Shown: positions 13,057-21,657, counted from the first letter of the stretch. The stretch is 38,333 nt of DNA from Bordetella parapertussis (GCA_945887835.1 CAMCZQ010000009.1:1-38333); one strand, 5' to 3'. Program-made: numbers and translations. Notes: generated by a model not told the origin, from the sequence alone.

Positions 13057-14601
13057 ATGAGTTGGACTCCCGAACTAGAAGAACTAGCCCTCAGAAAAAA
13101 AATGTCACTCACCATGGGTGGCGAAGAGAAGATTAAGCGTCAACACGACAACGGCAAGTTAACGGTACGCGAACGCATCGAGCAACTGGTCGATGTAAAA
13201 ACCTTTCGCGAAGTGGGCGGCCTTGCTGGCTCGGCGACGTATGACAGCGAAGGAAAATTAGTCAGCGTCATGCCCTCGAACGTTATTATCGGTCGTGCAC
13301 AAATCAACCAACGGCCGATCGTGCTGGTGGGCGATGACTTCACGGTACGCGGTGGTGCCAACGACGGCGCGGTTGGCGACAAGATGATTTTTGCTGAGCA
13401 AATGGCCTGCGACTTACGCTTGCCCCTCGTTCGCTTGATCGATGGCACAGGCGGCGGGGGCTCAGTTAAAAACATCGAGAAAATGGGGCATGCCTTATTG
13501 CCCAAAATGAAAATCTGGGCATCCATCACCCGTAGTTTGGCTCAAGTGCCTTGTGTGTCGTTGGCCTTGGGGTCAGTGGCCGGGCAGGGCTCAGCGCGCG
13601 TGTCAGCCAGTCATTATTCGGTGATGGTCAAAGACACCTCGCAGCTGTTTGTCGCGGGTCCGCCGGTCGTCGCACGGATTGGTCAGCACTATACAAAAAA
13701 TGAGCTGGGCGGCAGCCAGATTCATGCGCGCAATGGCGTGGTCGATGATGAGGTGGCCTCTGAAGCTGACGCATTTATCGCGGCGCGCCGTTTCTTGTCG
13801 TATCTGCCTGCCTCAGTGCATGAACTACCGCCGCGTGGCGCTGTACCCACCGAAACCGCTGATCAAAGCTGGTTGCGCAACGCCATCCCGAAAGATCCCC
13901 GCAAGGTTTATAAAACCAGACCAATCATTGAGGCCTTGGTTGACCCAGGTTCGTTTTTAGAAATGGGCAAGCAGTGGGGACGTGCAATCATCGGTGGTTT
14001 AGCGCGCGTAGATGGCTGGCCCGTGGTGTTCGCGGCAAGCAACCCTTATCACTACGGCGGCGCCTGGGATCGTCAAACCTCTGACAAGTTTGTGCGCATG
14101 ATTGACTTGGCCGAAACCTTTCACTTGCCCTTGATCAATATGGTGGATGTGGCCGGTTTTCAGATTGGTATCGAGGCTGAACAAGATGGCGTGATGCGGG
14201 CGGGTGTGCGTGCGCTGACGGCAGTCTCGCAATCGACCGTGCCGTGGTGCTCAGTGATTATGCGTCGTGCCTTTGGCGTGGCGGCTGCTGGCCATCAAGC
14301 CCCAGGGCGGTTTAATTTTCGGTATGCCTGGCCTTCGGCGCAATGGGGCTCATTACCTATCGAGGGCGGCCTTGAAGTCGCTTATCGTGCCGAGATCGAA
14401 GCCGCGGCCGACCCCGAAGAGAAACACGCCGAAATCGAGGCCCGCGTGCGAGCCTTGACCTCACCGATGCGTAGCGCCGAGGCGTTTGTGATCGAAGACA
14501 TCATCGACCCCGCCGAAACACGCGCCGCGTTGATTGAGTTCGCAACGCTCGCAGCGCCCTTACGTCAGGCGGGAGTACGCACGGTGACCTACCGGCCTTG
14601 A
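13057..14601 (+). CDS. acyl-CoA carboxylase carboxyltransferase subunit (PccB/MccB type)
   Basis: A 514-residue carboxyltransferase of the AccD/PccB family, which moves CO2 between carboxybiotin and an acyl-CoA. Both crotonase-like halves are present. The N-terminal half carries GKLTVRERIEQLVD, the oxyanion-type glycine loop GTGGGGSVKNIEKMG and the SVAGQGSA region. The C-terminal half carries PRKVYKTR, NMVDVAGFQIGIEAEQDGVMRAG and the late FVIEDIIDP stretch. The length matches acyl-CoA carboxylase beta chains (about 510-540). No biotin carboxylase or biotin carrier gene lies beside it, so its partner is encoded elsewhere, or it acts as a decarboxylase-type enzyme. The substrate (propionyl-, methylcrotonyl- or another acyl-CoA) cannot be fixed from sequence by eye. 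Confidence 0.85.
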   Translation: MSWTPELEELALRKKMSLTMGGEEKIKRQHDNGKLTVRERIEQLVDVKTFREVGGLAGSATYDSEGKLVSVMPSNVIIGRAQINQRPIVLVGDDFTVRGGANDGAVGDKMIFAEQMACDLRLPLVRLIDGTGGGGSVKNIEKMGHALLPKMKIWASITRSLAQVPCVSLALGSVAGQGSARVSASHYSVMVKDTSQLFVAGPPVVARIGQHYTKNELGGSQIHARNGVVDDEVASEADAFIAARRFLSYLPASVHELPPRGAVPTETADQSWLRNAIPKDPRKVYKTRPIIEALVDPGSFLEMGKQWGRAIIGGLARVDGWPVVFAASNPYHYGGAWDRQTSDKFVRMIDLAETFHLPLINMVDVAGFQIGIEAEQDGVMRAGVRALTAVSQSTVPWCSVIMRRAFGVAAAGHQAPGRFNFRYAWPSAQWGSLPIEGGLEVAYRAEIEAAADPEEKHAEIEARVRALTSPMRSAEAFVIEDIIDPAETRAALIEFATLAAPLRQAGVRTVTYRP

Positions 14602-14631
14602 GGTGGCGACTGAGGTGACGAAAGACCGTTG

Positions 14632-14662
14632 ATTGTTGTCCGATCCAAAAGGGTCGTTCAAT
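14632..14662 (+). repeat. small hairpin ahead of the second branched-chain-type binding protein
   Basis: CGATCC (14641-14646) pairs with GGGTCG (14651-14656, one G-U pair) around an AAAA loop, and ATTG (14632-14635) can pair with CAAT (14659-14662) outside it. It lies 50-80 bases before the ATG at 14712. Short and unproven. Confidence 0.25.
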
Positions 14663-14711
14663 GCTGTACGATACAAAAAAATTTAAAAAATACTTTACTC
14701 AGGAGACCCCC

Positions 14712-15923
14712 ATGTTTAAGCAATCATTACTGTCAGTCGCGGTCGCTGCAACCCTCTGTTTGATGCCCGTGCAGGCGCAAGAAAAAATCTCTGGTGGGGT
14801 CGTCAAGATTGGTGTGTTGACCGACCTGTCAGGCTTGTACATGGCGAACGTGGGTCCGGGTTCGGTGCTGGCGACAAAACTTGCGATCGAAGAGTTTGGT
14901 GGCAAAGTGGCGGGCAAACCGATTGAACTTGTTGTGGCTGATCACCTGAATAAGGCTGACGTTGCCGCGGCGCGTGCGCGCGAGTGGATCGACCGCGATG
15001 GTGTGGACGTCGTGACCGAATTGGGCAATAGCGCCGTTGCGTTAGCGGTGATGAATATTGCGGCCGAAAAAAATCGAATGACGATGGCGACAGGTGCTGG
15101 CTCTTCGCGAATTACTGGCGCAGACTGCAAGCCGACTAACGTGATGTGGGTGTATGACACCTACGCCCTGGCAAAAGTCGGTACCTTGCCTTTAATTGAG
15201 CAGGGTGCAAAAAAATGGTATTTCATAACAGCCGATTATGCCTTTGGCCATTCACTTGAAAGTGACGGCGCTCGGTTTATTAAAGAAGGCGGTGGTTCGG
15301 TGGTCGGGTCATCGCGGTATCCTTTTCCGGGCAATGATTTTTCGTCCTATTTGCTCTCGGCGCAAGGCAGTGGCGCCGACGCAGTTGCCTTTGCAAGTGC
15401 TGGGGGTGATTTGTTAAATCAAATTAAACAGGCCAACGAGTTCGGCTTGGGAAAAAAGCAAAAACTGGTTGCGCTGTTAATGAGCATTGCCGATGTGCAC
15501 GGTGTTGGCTTGCAAGCGGCGCAGGGCATGAATTTCGCAGAGACCTTTTATTGGGATATGGATGACGAGACACGCAAGTTTGCGCAACGGTTTTTTAAAG
15601 AAATGGGAAAAATGCCAACTGCGTTGCAAGCCGGCCAATACTCGGCGATCTTGAATTATCTGCGTGCGGTCGAAAAGTCGGGCAGTGACGATGTCACAAC
15701 GGTGATTAAGACGCTGCGCGAGATGCCCATTCGCGATGCCTTTGCGCGCAACGCCAAGTTACGTGAAGACGGCAAACTGATTCATGACACTTATCTGGTG
15801 TCGGTAAAGTCCCCCGCTGAATCCAAAGCCCCTTGGGATTACTACAAAATCGTAAGAACCGTCTCGGGTGAGCAGTCGTTCAATCCTTTATCTGAAAGCC
15901 AGTGTCCGCTGGTCAAAAAATAG
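14712..15923 (+). CDS. ABC transporter substrate-binding protein (branched-chain amino acid type)
   Basis: A 403-residue Peripla_BP_6-family binding protein. The signal peptide (about 22 residues, core LLSVAVAATLCLM) ends VQAQ before EKISGG. The ligand-domain opening VVKIGVLTDLSGLY is typical, and AVALAVMNIAAEKNR and WYFITADYAFGHSLE are standard. ATG 14712 has AGGAGA at 14701-14706, which outweighs an upstream in-frame ATG at 14661. It shares only family-level features with the binding protein at 1220. No permease or ATPase genes follow. Instead an SCP2-like protein and an alpha/beta hydrolase do, so it may supply a ligand for that small catabolic unit using a transporter encoded elsewhere. 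Confidence 0.88.
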   Translation: MFKQSLLSVAVAATLCLMPVQAQEKISGGVVKIGVLTDLSGLYMANVGPGSVLATKLAIEEFGGKVAGKPIELVVADHLNKADVAAARAREWIDRDGVDVVTELGNSAVALAVMNIAAEKNRMTMATGAGSSRITGADCKPTNVMWVYDTYALAKVGTLPLIEQGAKKWYFITADYAFGHSLESDGARFIKEGGGSVVGSSRYPFPGNDFSSYLLSAQGSGADAVAFASAGGDLLNQIKQANEFGLGKKQKLVALLMSIADVHGVGLQAAQGMNFAETFYWDMDDETRKFAQRFFKEMGKMPTALQAGQYSAILNYLRAVEKSGSDDVTTVIKTLREMPIRDAFARNAKLREDGKLIHDTYLVSVKSPAESKAPWDYYKIVRTVSGEQSFNPLSESQCPLVKK

Positions 15924-15950
15924 TCATACGATCACTTAAAGAGCAGAGTC

Positions 15951-16334
15951 ATGATGGATCAGGTGTGGTGCGAGACGTTGGTAAAAAAAGTTAATGCCGA
16001 TGAGAGACTGGTGTGGCGAGGTCGACACCTATCGACCTCCTTTTTGCTGCAAGTCGATCAGGTCGACTATGTGATTCAGATCTTGGCCGGACGTATTGCG
16101 ACTGTGAAAAAAGGCCCCTTCCCAATAGCGGATTGGGTCTTTGCCTTGCGGGCAAGCGAGGCTGCTTGGCTCGAGTTCTTAAAGCCCCTACCCAAGCCTG
16201 GCTTCAATGACGTGATGGCGATGCTTAAACTGAAGCAGCTAAAAATGGAAGGTGATTTATACCCCTTGATGTCGCATTTGCTGTATTTCAAAGACGTGTT
16301 GGCCAGCGTACGCAATTGTGAGGTGGCAGCATGA
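15951..16334 (+). CDS. small SCP2/sterol-carrier-like protein (tentative)
   Basis: A 127-residue cytoplasmic protein without signal peptide. The layout suggests an SCP2-type hydrophobic-ligand fold: a beta segment with VDYVIQILAGRIATVKKG, then IADWVFALRASEAAWLEFLKP, and the late pattern KLKQLKMEGDLYPLMSHLLYFKDVL, of which LKMEGDLYPLM corresponds to the usual G-x-x-x-x-x-G-D segment. Two adjacent ATG codons (15951, 15954) are possible starts. Its TGA overlaps the ATG of the alpha/beta hydrolase (ATGA at 16331), so the two are translationally coupled and probably act together. The family assignment rests on pattern only. Confidence 0.6.
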   Translation: MMDQVWCETLVKKVNADERLVWRGRHLSTSFLLQVDQVDYVIQILAGRIATVKKGPFPIADWVFALRASEAAWLEFLKPLPKPGFNDVMAMLKLKQLKMEGDLYPLMSHLLYFKDVLASVRNCEVAA

Positions 16335-17194
16335 GCACAGCGGTTTGGATCGAACCGATTGTGGGTCGCTACCTGCACTTGACCTTAAACGGGCAAGAGC
16401 AACGCGTTTATTTCGAAGAGGCCGGTACGGGGGTGCCTTTGCTCTGTTTGCATACGGCCGGCGCCGACACGCGCCAGTATCGCGCCTTAATGAACGACAC
16501 CGAGTTGCTCAAACAATTTAGAGTCATTGCCTTTGACTTGCCCTGGCATGGCAAGTCTTCGCCACCCGAGGGCTGGCAAAACAGCACGTATCGGTTGTCG
16601 TCACAAGATTACACGCAAGCGATTCTGGCGGTTGTCGACGCGCTGCAGCTCGCTCGGCCATTGGTGATGGGCTGTTCGATTGGCGGTCGAATCGTGCTGC
16701 ACCTTGCGCTCGAACACCCCGAACGGTTTGGCGGGGCGATTGGTTTGCAATCGGGCGCGCACGTTGAGCCTTATTACGACCTTGAGTGGCTGCATCGCTC
16801 AGATGTGCATGGGGGCGAGATTGCGGCCGGAATTGTCTCCGGCCTAATTGGCCCGTTGAGTCCTGCCCAACACAAGTGGGAAACTCTTTGGCATTACATG
16901 CAGGGTGGCCCCGGCGTGTTTAAGGGCGATTTATTTTTCTATAACGCCGATGGCGATATTCGCGATCGCGTCAAACAGATCGATACAAAAAAATGCCCGC
17001 TTTGGTTGTTGACGGGTGAATATGATTATTCGTGCACCCCAGAAGATACGGCCTTTTTAGGCAAAACAATCGAGGGTGTGACGTGGCAGATCATGCAGGG
17101 GATGGGGCATTTTCCGATGAGCGAAGATCCTGACAAATTTCTGACCTATCTCAAACCGGTTTTGCAGCAGGCCTTGCTCGCCCGCAAAGCCTAG
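16331..17194 (+). CDS. alpha/beta hydrolase
   Basis: A 287-residue hydrolase of the alpha/beta fold. The nucleophile elbow is GCSIGG with Ser116, the acid is Asp232 in TGEYDYSC, and the base is His260 in MGMGHFP-type context (QGMGHFPMSED). The oxyanion-side segment LLCLHTAGADTRQYR lies near residue 40, and the FDLPWHGKS loop is near 70. The length is normal. It starts inside the stop of the SCP2-like gene. Related enzymes cleave esters, enol-lactones or C-C bonds in ring-cleavage pathways, so a catabolic role downstream of the adjacent binding protein is plausible. The substrate is not determinable. Confidence 0.83.
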   Translation: MSTAVWIEPIVGRYLHLTLNGQEQRVYFEEAGTGVPLLCLHTAGADTRQYRALMNDTELLKQFRVIAFDLPWHGKSSPPEGWQNSTYRLSSQDYTQAILAVVDALQLARPLVMGCSIGGRIVLHLALEHPERFGGAIGLQSGAHVEPYYDLEWLHRSDVHGGEIAAGIVSGLIGPLSPAQHKWETLWHYMQGGPGVFKGDLFFYNADGDIRDRVKQIDTKKCPLWLLTGEYDYSCTPEDTAFLGKTIEGVTWQIMQGMGHFPMSEDPDKFLTYLKPVLQQALLARKA

Positions 17195-17359
17195 CCAAAG
17201 CGCTGAGACGATTCTGGCTGCAGGTTGCCTGCTGCTGCGACGGCATCCGCGCCATTCGCCGATGTCCCCTTTTCTGCCCGAGGGGCGTGTCACTGAGGGG
17301 GCCTCACCGGCGAGTCGCGAAAGCCCTACAATCACACGAGTCCTTTTATTTTTGTTTTC

Positions 17360-18928
17360 ATGAAAAATTTACTACATCAACTGTGGGCAACTGCTCTGCA
17401 GCCTCAGAATACGCGCTGGTTGGTTCTGGGAACCGGCTTTTGGCTGGGTTGTCTGTCGTGGGTCAGGCATTTACATCTGCCCGACGAGGGGCGTTACGTG
17501 GGTGTGGCCTGGGATATGGCGCGCGCTGACAGCTTTTTAGTGCCGTTGATGAACGGGCTGCCTTATTTTCATAAACCGCCACTGTTTTATTGGCTAACCG
17601 ATTTGTCGGTGCTGGTGTTTGGGGCGCATGAATGGTCGGTGCGTATTCCCTCTTGGTTGGCTGCCTGGTCAAGCGCAATCGCTTTATATTTTTTTATGCG
17701 AAAGCACCGTGGCCGCAAGCCGGCGACGCTGAGCTTAATCATCTTGTGCACGCTTCCTTTGTTTTATGGTGGTGCGCAATATGCCAATCTCGATATGTTG
17801 GTGGCAGGTCTGATCACCCTCACGATTCTGGCTGGTGCCGAGGCGGTTTTGCGCAGCGAACAAGGGCAGACTTACCGCTGGTTCTCAGTCGCGGCAGCGG
17901 TGTTTGCGGGCTTTGCTATTTTGGCCAAAGGCTTGATTGGGCTGGCCCTGCCGGGTGGGGTGCTGTTCTTTTGGCTGTTGTTCTCAAAGCGCTGGCGCAA
18001 GCTTGGTGTGTTGCTTTGGCCGCCGGCCATTCTGGCCTTTATTGCCGTAACCTTGCCGTGGTTTTGGGCCATGCAGGCGAAGTTTCCTGAGTTTTTTAAT
18101 TACTTTTTTATCCATCAGCAATACGAACGCTTCGTTAGCCAAAGCTTTAATAACCCTCAACCGCTCTGGTTTTATTTGCCTGTGCTGTTTGGGATGACCC
18201 TACCTTGGTCGCTTGGTTTGCTGGTCGCGTTTAACCGTCGGTTTTGGCAACATACGGTGCAATCGCTTGGCCTGTTGATGCTAGTTTGGGTGCTACTTAT
18301 TTTTATCTTTTTCTCGATACCGGCTTCTAAGCTAATCGGCTATATTTTGCCGGCGCTGCCGCCTCTGGCGGTGCTAAGTGCCGAGGCGTTACTTTTGGCC
18401 TTGCAGGGGCGCTGGGCTTCGCATATTCCTCGCACGATCGCCACATATTTTGTGATTTCAAGCGTGACTTGCGTGGTTGGGATGGGCGTGTTTCGTTTTA
18501 TTCAAACAGATACCGCCTACAAAATGGGCGCCCAGATCGCCGCACACAAACAACCAACCGATGTCTTTGTGTACGTGCGAAGCTATCCCTTTGACCTCGC
18601 GTTTTATGCCGGTGCAACACAACCTGCCTGGGTAGTCGAACACTGGGAAACTCTGATCAAACGCGATAACTGGCGCAACGAACTCGCCGATGCTGCACAA
18701 TTTAACCCTCAACTAGGCCGCGAGACCCTCATTGACTTTAAAGAGTTCGTGCGCCGTTTGTGCGCGAGCGAGCAAAAAGTCTTTTGGCTGCGCGGCGACG
18801 AGTGGGTGGTTGCACACTTACCCTTCTTGCAGCAGATCTCTCCCTTCTTTGTGCAACCCGATGGTGGTCGCGTCTGGAAACTTGAAACAGATGCTGCGTT
18901 TAAGGCTAAGCTTTGTCTGACCAACTAA
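17360..18928 (+). CDS. ArnT-like glycosyltransferase, inner membrane
   Basis: A 522-residue polytopic membrane protein of the GT83/PMT-like family, which transfers a sugar from a polyprenyl-phosphate donor on the periplasmic side, often to lipid A or another cell-surface acceptor. The first periplasmic loop holds the catalytic-type acid in LPDEGRYVGVAWDM, and the family motif FHKPPLFYWL is at about residues 70-79. About ten hydrophobic segments follow, up to residue 385, then a soluble C-terminal domain. It is a singleton: no arnBCA or other lipid-modification genes are beside it. The acceptor and sugar are therefore open. A TACAAT box at 17327-17332 may be its -10 element. Confidence 0.82.
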   Translation: MKNLLHQLWATALQPQNTRWLVLGTGFWLGCLSWVRHLHLPDEGRYVGVAWDMARADSFLVPLMNGLPYFHKPPLFYWLTDLSVLVFGAHEWSVRIPSWLAAWSSAIALYFFMRKHRGRKPATLSLIILCTLPLFYGGAQYANLDMLVAGLITLTILAGAEAVLRSEQGQTYRWFSVAAAVFAGFAILAKGLIGLALPGGVLFFWLLFSKRWRKLGVLLWPPAILAFIAVTLPWFWAMQAKFPEFFNYFFIHQQYERFVSQSFNNPQPLWFYLPVLFGMTLPWSLGLLVAFNRRFWQHTVQSLGLLMLVWVLLIFIFFSIPASKLIGYILPALPPLAVLSAEALLLALQGRWASHIPRTIATYFVISSVTCVVGMGVFRFIQTDTAYKMGAQIAAHKQPTDVFVYVRSYPFDLAFYAGATQPAWVVEHWETLIKRDNWRNELADAAQFNPQLGRETLIDFKEFVRRLCASEQKVFWLRGDEWVVAHLPFLQQISPFFVQPDGGRVWKLETDAAFKAKLCLTN

Positions 18929-18940
18929 AATAACAAGCGA

Positions 18941-18970
18941 GTTGCCTAGGTACCTCAGTCACTAGGCAGC
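18941..18970. repeat. CTAG-cored inverted repeat ahead of the dehydratase gene
   Basis: GTTGCCTAG (18941-18949) and CTAGGCAGC (18962-18970) form a near-perfect inverted repeat with a 12-base centre, 37 bases before the dehydratase ATG. No T run follows. It may be an operator for a dimeric regulator or a stem in the leader. Confidence 0.45.
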
Positions 18971-19006
18971 CAAGCAACCAAGCAGTTTTATCCCGGAGAC
19001 CCGCGC

Positions 19007-20761
19007 ATGACCACTGAAGTCAAAAATCCAAAAATCAAAACTCCCGAGTCGTTGCGCAGTGCACGCTGGTTTGCCCCCGATGATTTGCGCTCGTTTGGCC
19101 ATCGTTCGCGTGCCATGCAGATGGGCTATGGCCCCGAAGACTGGGACGGTAAGCCAGTGGTCGGCATTATTAATACTTGGTCTGATATCAACCCCTGCCA
19201 TAGCCATTTCAAACAACGTGTTGAAGATGTGAAGCGCGGTGTGTTGCAAGCGGGTGGGTTTCCGCTTGAGTTGCCCGCGCAGTCGTTGGCGGAACAATAC
19301 GTCAAACCCACCACCATGCTGTATCGCAACTTGCTGGCGATGGATGTCGAAGAGTTGTTGCGCTGTCATCCGATCGATGGTGCAGTGCTGATGGGCGGGT
19401 GTGACAAGACCACGCCTGCGTTATTAATGGGTGCCACCAGCGCCGGGCTGCCAATGATTTATGTGCCCGCGGGCCCCATGTTGCGCGGCAACTGGCAGGG
19501 CAAAACGCTGGGCTCTGGCTCTGACGCCTGGAAGTTTTGGGACGATCGCCGTGCCGGCCTGATTAATCAAACACAGTGGCTTGAGATCGAAGGCGGTATT
19601 GCGCGCAGCCATGGCACGTGTATGACCATGGGGACGGCCAGCACCATGACCGCCATTGCCGAGGCCCTTGGCATGACGCTGCCAGGTTTCTCATCCATCC
19701 CAGCGCCCGATTCAAACCATATGCGTATGAGCGCCGAGTCGGGGCGTCGCATTGTCGACATGATCTGGGAAGATCTGACTCCTAACAAAATTCAAACCCA
19801 CGCCGCCTTTGAAAATGCGATCGCGGTTGCGATGGCGATGGGCTGCTCGACTAACGCCATCATTCACGTGATTGCGCAAGCCAAGCGCGCAGGGTGTGAT
19901 ATCAGCCTCGATGATTTTGATCGCTTTAGCCGGATCGTGCCGGTGATCGCCAACGTTCGCCCCAGCGGCGAACAATATCTGATGGAAGATTTCTTCTATG
20001 CCGGTGGTTTACCTGGCCTGATGACGCGTATCACCCAGCATCTGCACCTTGATGTATTGACCGTCACTGGCAAGACACTTGGTGAAAATATTGCGGGGGC
20101 AGGCGTGTATAACGACGACGTGATTCGCCCAGTCGATAATCCTATTTATGCCGAAGGCGCGCTGGCCGTGCTCAAAGGTAACCTTGCCCCCGATGGTTGC
20201 GTGATTAAGCCTAGCGCTTGTCCCGCGCATTTGCATCGTCATACAGGCCCTGCTTTGGTGTTTGACGACTACCCCTCGATGAAGGCTGTGATCGACAGCG
20301 ACGATCTTGAGGTGACTGCTGACCATGTGTTGATTTTGCGTAATGCGGGCCCACAAGGTGGGCCTGGCATGCCTGAGTGGGGTATGTTGCCCATGCCTAA
20401 AAAGCTGCTCAAGCAAGGTGTGCGCGATATGTTGCGCATGTCAGATGCGCGCATGAGTGGCACCAGTTATGGCGCCTGCGTGTTGCATATTTCGCCCGAG
20501 TCGTATGTGGGTGGCCCATTAGCGCTTGTCAAAAATGGCGACATGATTTCTGTTGATGTGCCGGCCCGCACGATTAATCTCGAGATTTCTGACGCAGAGA
20601 TGGCAGCGCGTCAAGCGGCCTGGAAAGCCCCAGAGCCTCGCTACGAGCGCGGCTACGGTTGGATGTTCTCTAAGCATATTGAACAGGCCAATGAAGGCTG
20701 TGACTTTGATTTCTTGCGAACCGATTTTGGTGCGCCCGTTTCTGAACCTGATATTTATTGA
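19007..20761 (+). CDS. IlvD/Edd-family dehydratase (L-arabinonate dehydratase-like)
   Basis: A 584-residue Fe-S dehydratase that removes water from a sugar acid to give a 2-keto-3-deoxy acid. Likely [2Fe-2S] ligands are Cys64 (NPCHSH), Cys132 (GGCDKT) and Cys205 (HGTCMT), a constant +5 offset from Cys59/127/200 of Rhizobium L-arabinonate dehydratase. Lys134 matches its carbamylated metal-binding lysine, and the serine of MSGTSYG (residue 483) is the expected base. This resemblance favours a pentonate dehydratase over the amino-acid enzyme IlvD. ATG 19007 has CGGAGA upstream. An RraA-fold gene starts 12 bases downstream, which suggests a two-step route of dehydration then aldol cleavage. Confidence 0.85.
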   Translation: MTTEVKNPKIKTPESLRSARWFAPDDLRSFGHRSRAMQMGYGPEDWDGKPVVGIINTWSDINPCHSHFKQRVEDVKRGVLQAGGFPLELPAQSLAEQYVKPTTMLYRNLLAMDVEELLRCHPIDGAVLMGGCDKTTPALLMGATSAGLPMIYVPAGPMLRGNWQGKTLGSGSDAWKFWDDRRAGLINQTQWLEIEGGIARSHGTCMTMGTASTMTAIAEALGMTLPGFSSIPAPDSNHMRMSAESGRRIVDMIWEDLTPNKIQTHAAFENAIAVAMAMGCSTNAIIHVIAQAKRAGCDISLDDFDRFSRIVPVIANVRPSGEQYLMEDFFYAGGLPGLMTRITQHLHLDVLTVTGKTLGENIAGAGVYNDDVIRPVDNPIYAEGALAVLKGNLAPDGCVIKPSACPAHLHRHTGPALVFDDYPSMKAVIDSDDLEVTADHVLILRNAGPQGGPGMPEWGMLPMPKKLLKQGVRDMLRMSDARMSGTSYGACVLHISPESYVGGPLALVKNGDMISVDVPARTINLEISDAEMAARQAAWKAPEPRYERGYGWMFSKHIEQANEGCDFDFLRTDFGAPVSEPDIY

Positions 20762-20773
20762 TAGAGATCTTCA

Positions 20774-21493
20774 ATGAGCACACTTAAAAAAGAAACTCGC
20801 GAAAAACTACTTGGTATCAGCACGGCCACGCTGGCAACCTGCCTCTTTAAGCGTGGCTTGCGTAATCAGTTTATTCAGGGCGTTCAGCGTTTATCAAAGT
20901 CAACTAAAAATATGGTGGGCGAGGCCTTTACGCTGCGCTATATCCCAGCGCGTGAAGATCTCAACACGATGGAGGTCTTTAAAGATCGCAGCCATCCGCA
21001 ACGTAAAGGCATTAACGAATGCCCTGAAGGTGCTGTGTTTGTGATCGATAGCCGCAAAGACGCACGCGCGGCTTCGGCAGGTGGTATTTTGGTTGGGCGG
21101 TTGATGGCTCGCGGGGTCGCGGGTGTTGTCACTGACGGTGGCTTTCGTGATTCGGCTGAAATCGCTGAGCTCGGTATCCCCGCCTATCATCAACGCCCGT
21201 CAGCGCCCACCAATCTAACCTTGCATCATGCGATCGATGTGAATGTGCCAATTGCTTGTGGCGACGCGCCTGTGTTTCCGGGCGATGTGATGGTGGGCGA
21301 TGCCGATGGCGTGATCGTATTGCCGGCGCACCTGGCAGACGAGTTGGCTGCAGAAGCGTTTGAAATGACGATTTTTGAAGACTTTGCAACCGAAGAGGTC
21401 AGAGGAGGGCGTTCGATCATGGGCTTGTATCCCAATACCGACCCGCAAACAACGGTTGATTTTCAGGCTTGGCGCAAAAAGACCGGCCGTTGA
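20774..21493 (+). CDS. RraA-family protein (putative aldolase)
   Basis: A 239-residue protein of the RraA / 4-hydroxy-4-methyl-2-oxoglutarate aldolase family. The conserved core GILVGRLMARGVAGVVTDGGFRD carries Arg125-Asp126, the substrate and metal pair of the class II pyruvate aldolases in this family (seen as VVTDGGFRD). GDVMVGDADGVIVLP follows near residue 170. RNase E inhibitors of the RraA type share the fold, but the C-terminal extension and the dehydratase immediately upstream (12-base gap) favour an aldolase acting on the dehydrated sugar acid. This is an inference from context; many such proteins are labelled ribonuclease regulators automatically. Confidence 0.8.
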   Translation: MSTLKKETREKLLGISTATLATCLFKRGLRNQFIQGVQRLSKSTKNMVGEAFTLRYIPAREDLNTMEVFKDRSHPQRKGINECPEGAVFVIDSRKDARAASAGGILVGRLMARGVAGVVTDGGFRDSAEIAELGIPAYHQRPSAPTNLTLHHAIDVNVPIACGDAPVFPGDVMVGDADGVIVLPAHLADELAAEAFEMTIFEDFATEEVRGGRSIMGLYPNTDPQTTVDFQAWRKKTGR

Positions 21494-21516
21494 AGAGTTT
21501 GCTGGGTTTGCTTGAT

Positions 21517-21543
21517 GCTCGGCCCCGGCTCATGGGGTGGAGC
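21517..21543. repeat. hairpin after the RraA-family gene
   Basis: GCTC-GG-CCCC (21517-21526) pairs with GGGG-TG-GAGC (21534-21543), with one mismatch and one G-U pair, around a 7-base loop. It is 23 bases after the stop at 21493 and before the oppositely oriented tRNA-His. There is no T run on either side, so intrinsic termination is uncertain. Confidence 0.35.
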
Positions 21544-21569
21544 TTAAGGCTGACAAGAAGAGGGGGTGG

Positions 21570-21646
21570 TGGGGTGAACGACGGGGCTCGAACCCGCGAC
21601 AACCAGAATCACAATCTGGGACTCTACCAACTGAGCTACGTCCACC
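21570..21646 (-). tRNA. tRNA-His (GUG)
   Basis: Reading the minus strand, the acceptor GTGGACG pairs with CGTTCAC. The D arm GCTCAGTTGGTAGAGT is followed by anticodon stem CCAGA / TCTGG with loop TTGTGAT (anticodon GTG), T loop TTCGAGC and an encoded CCA at 21572-21570. The extra G at -1 (21646) faces discriminator C73, the identity mark of tRNA-His. Confidence 0.95.
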
Positions 21647-21657
21647 ACAGAGCGAGG

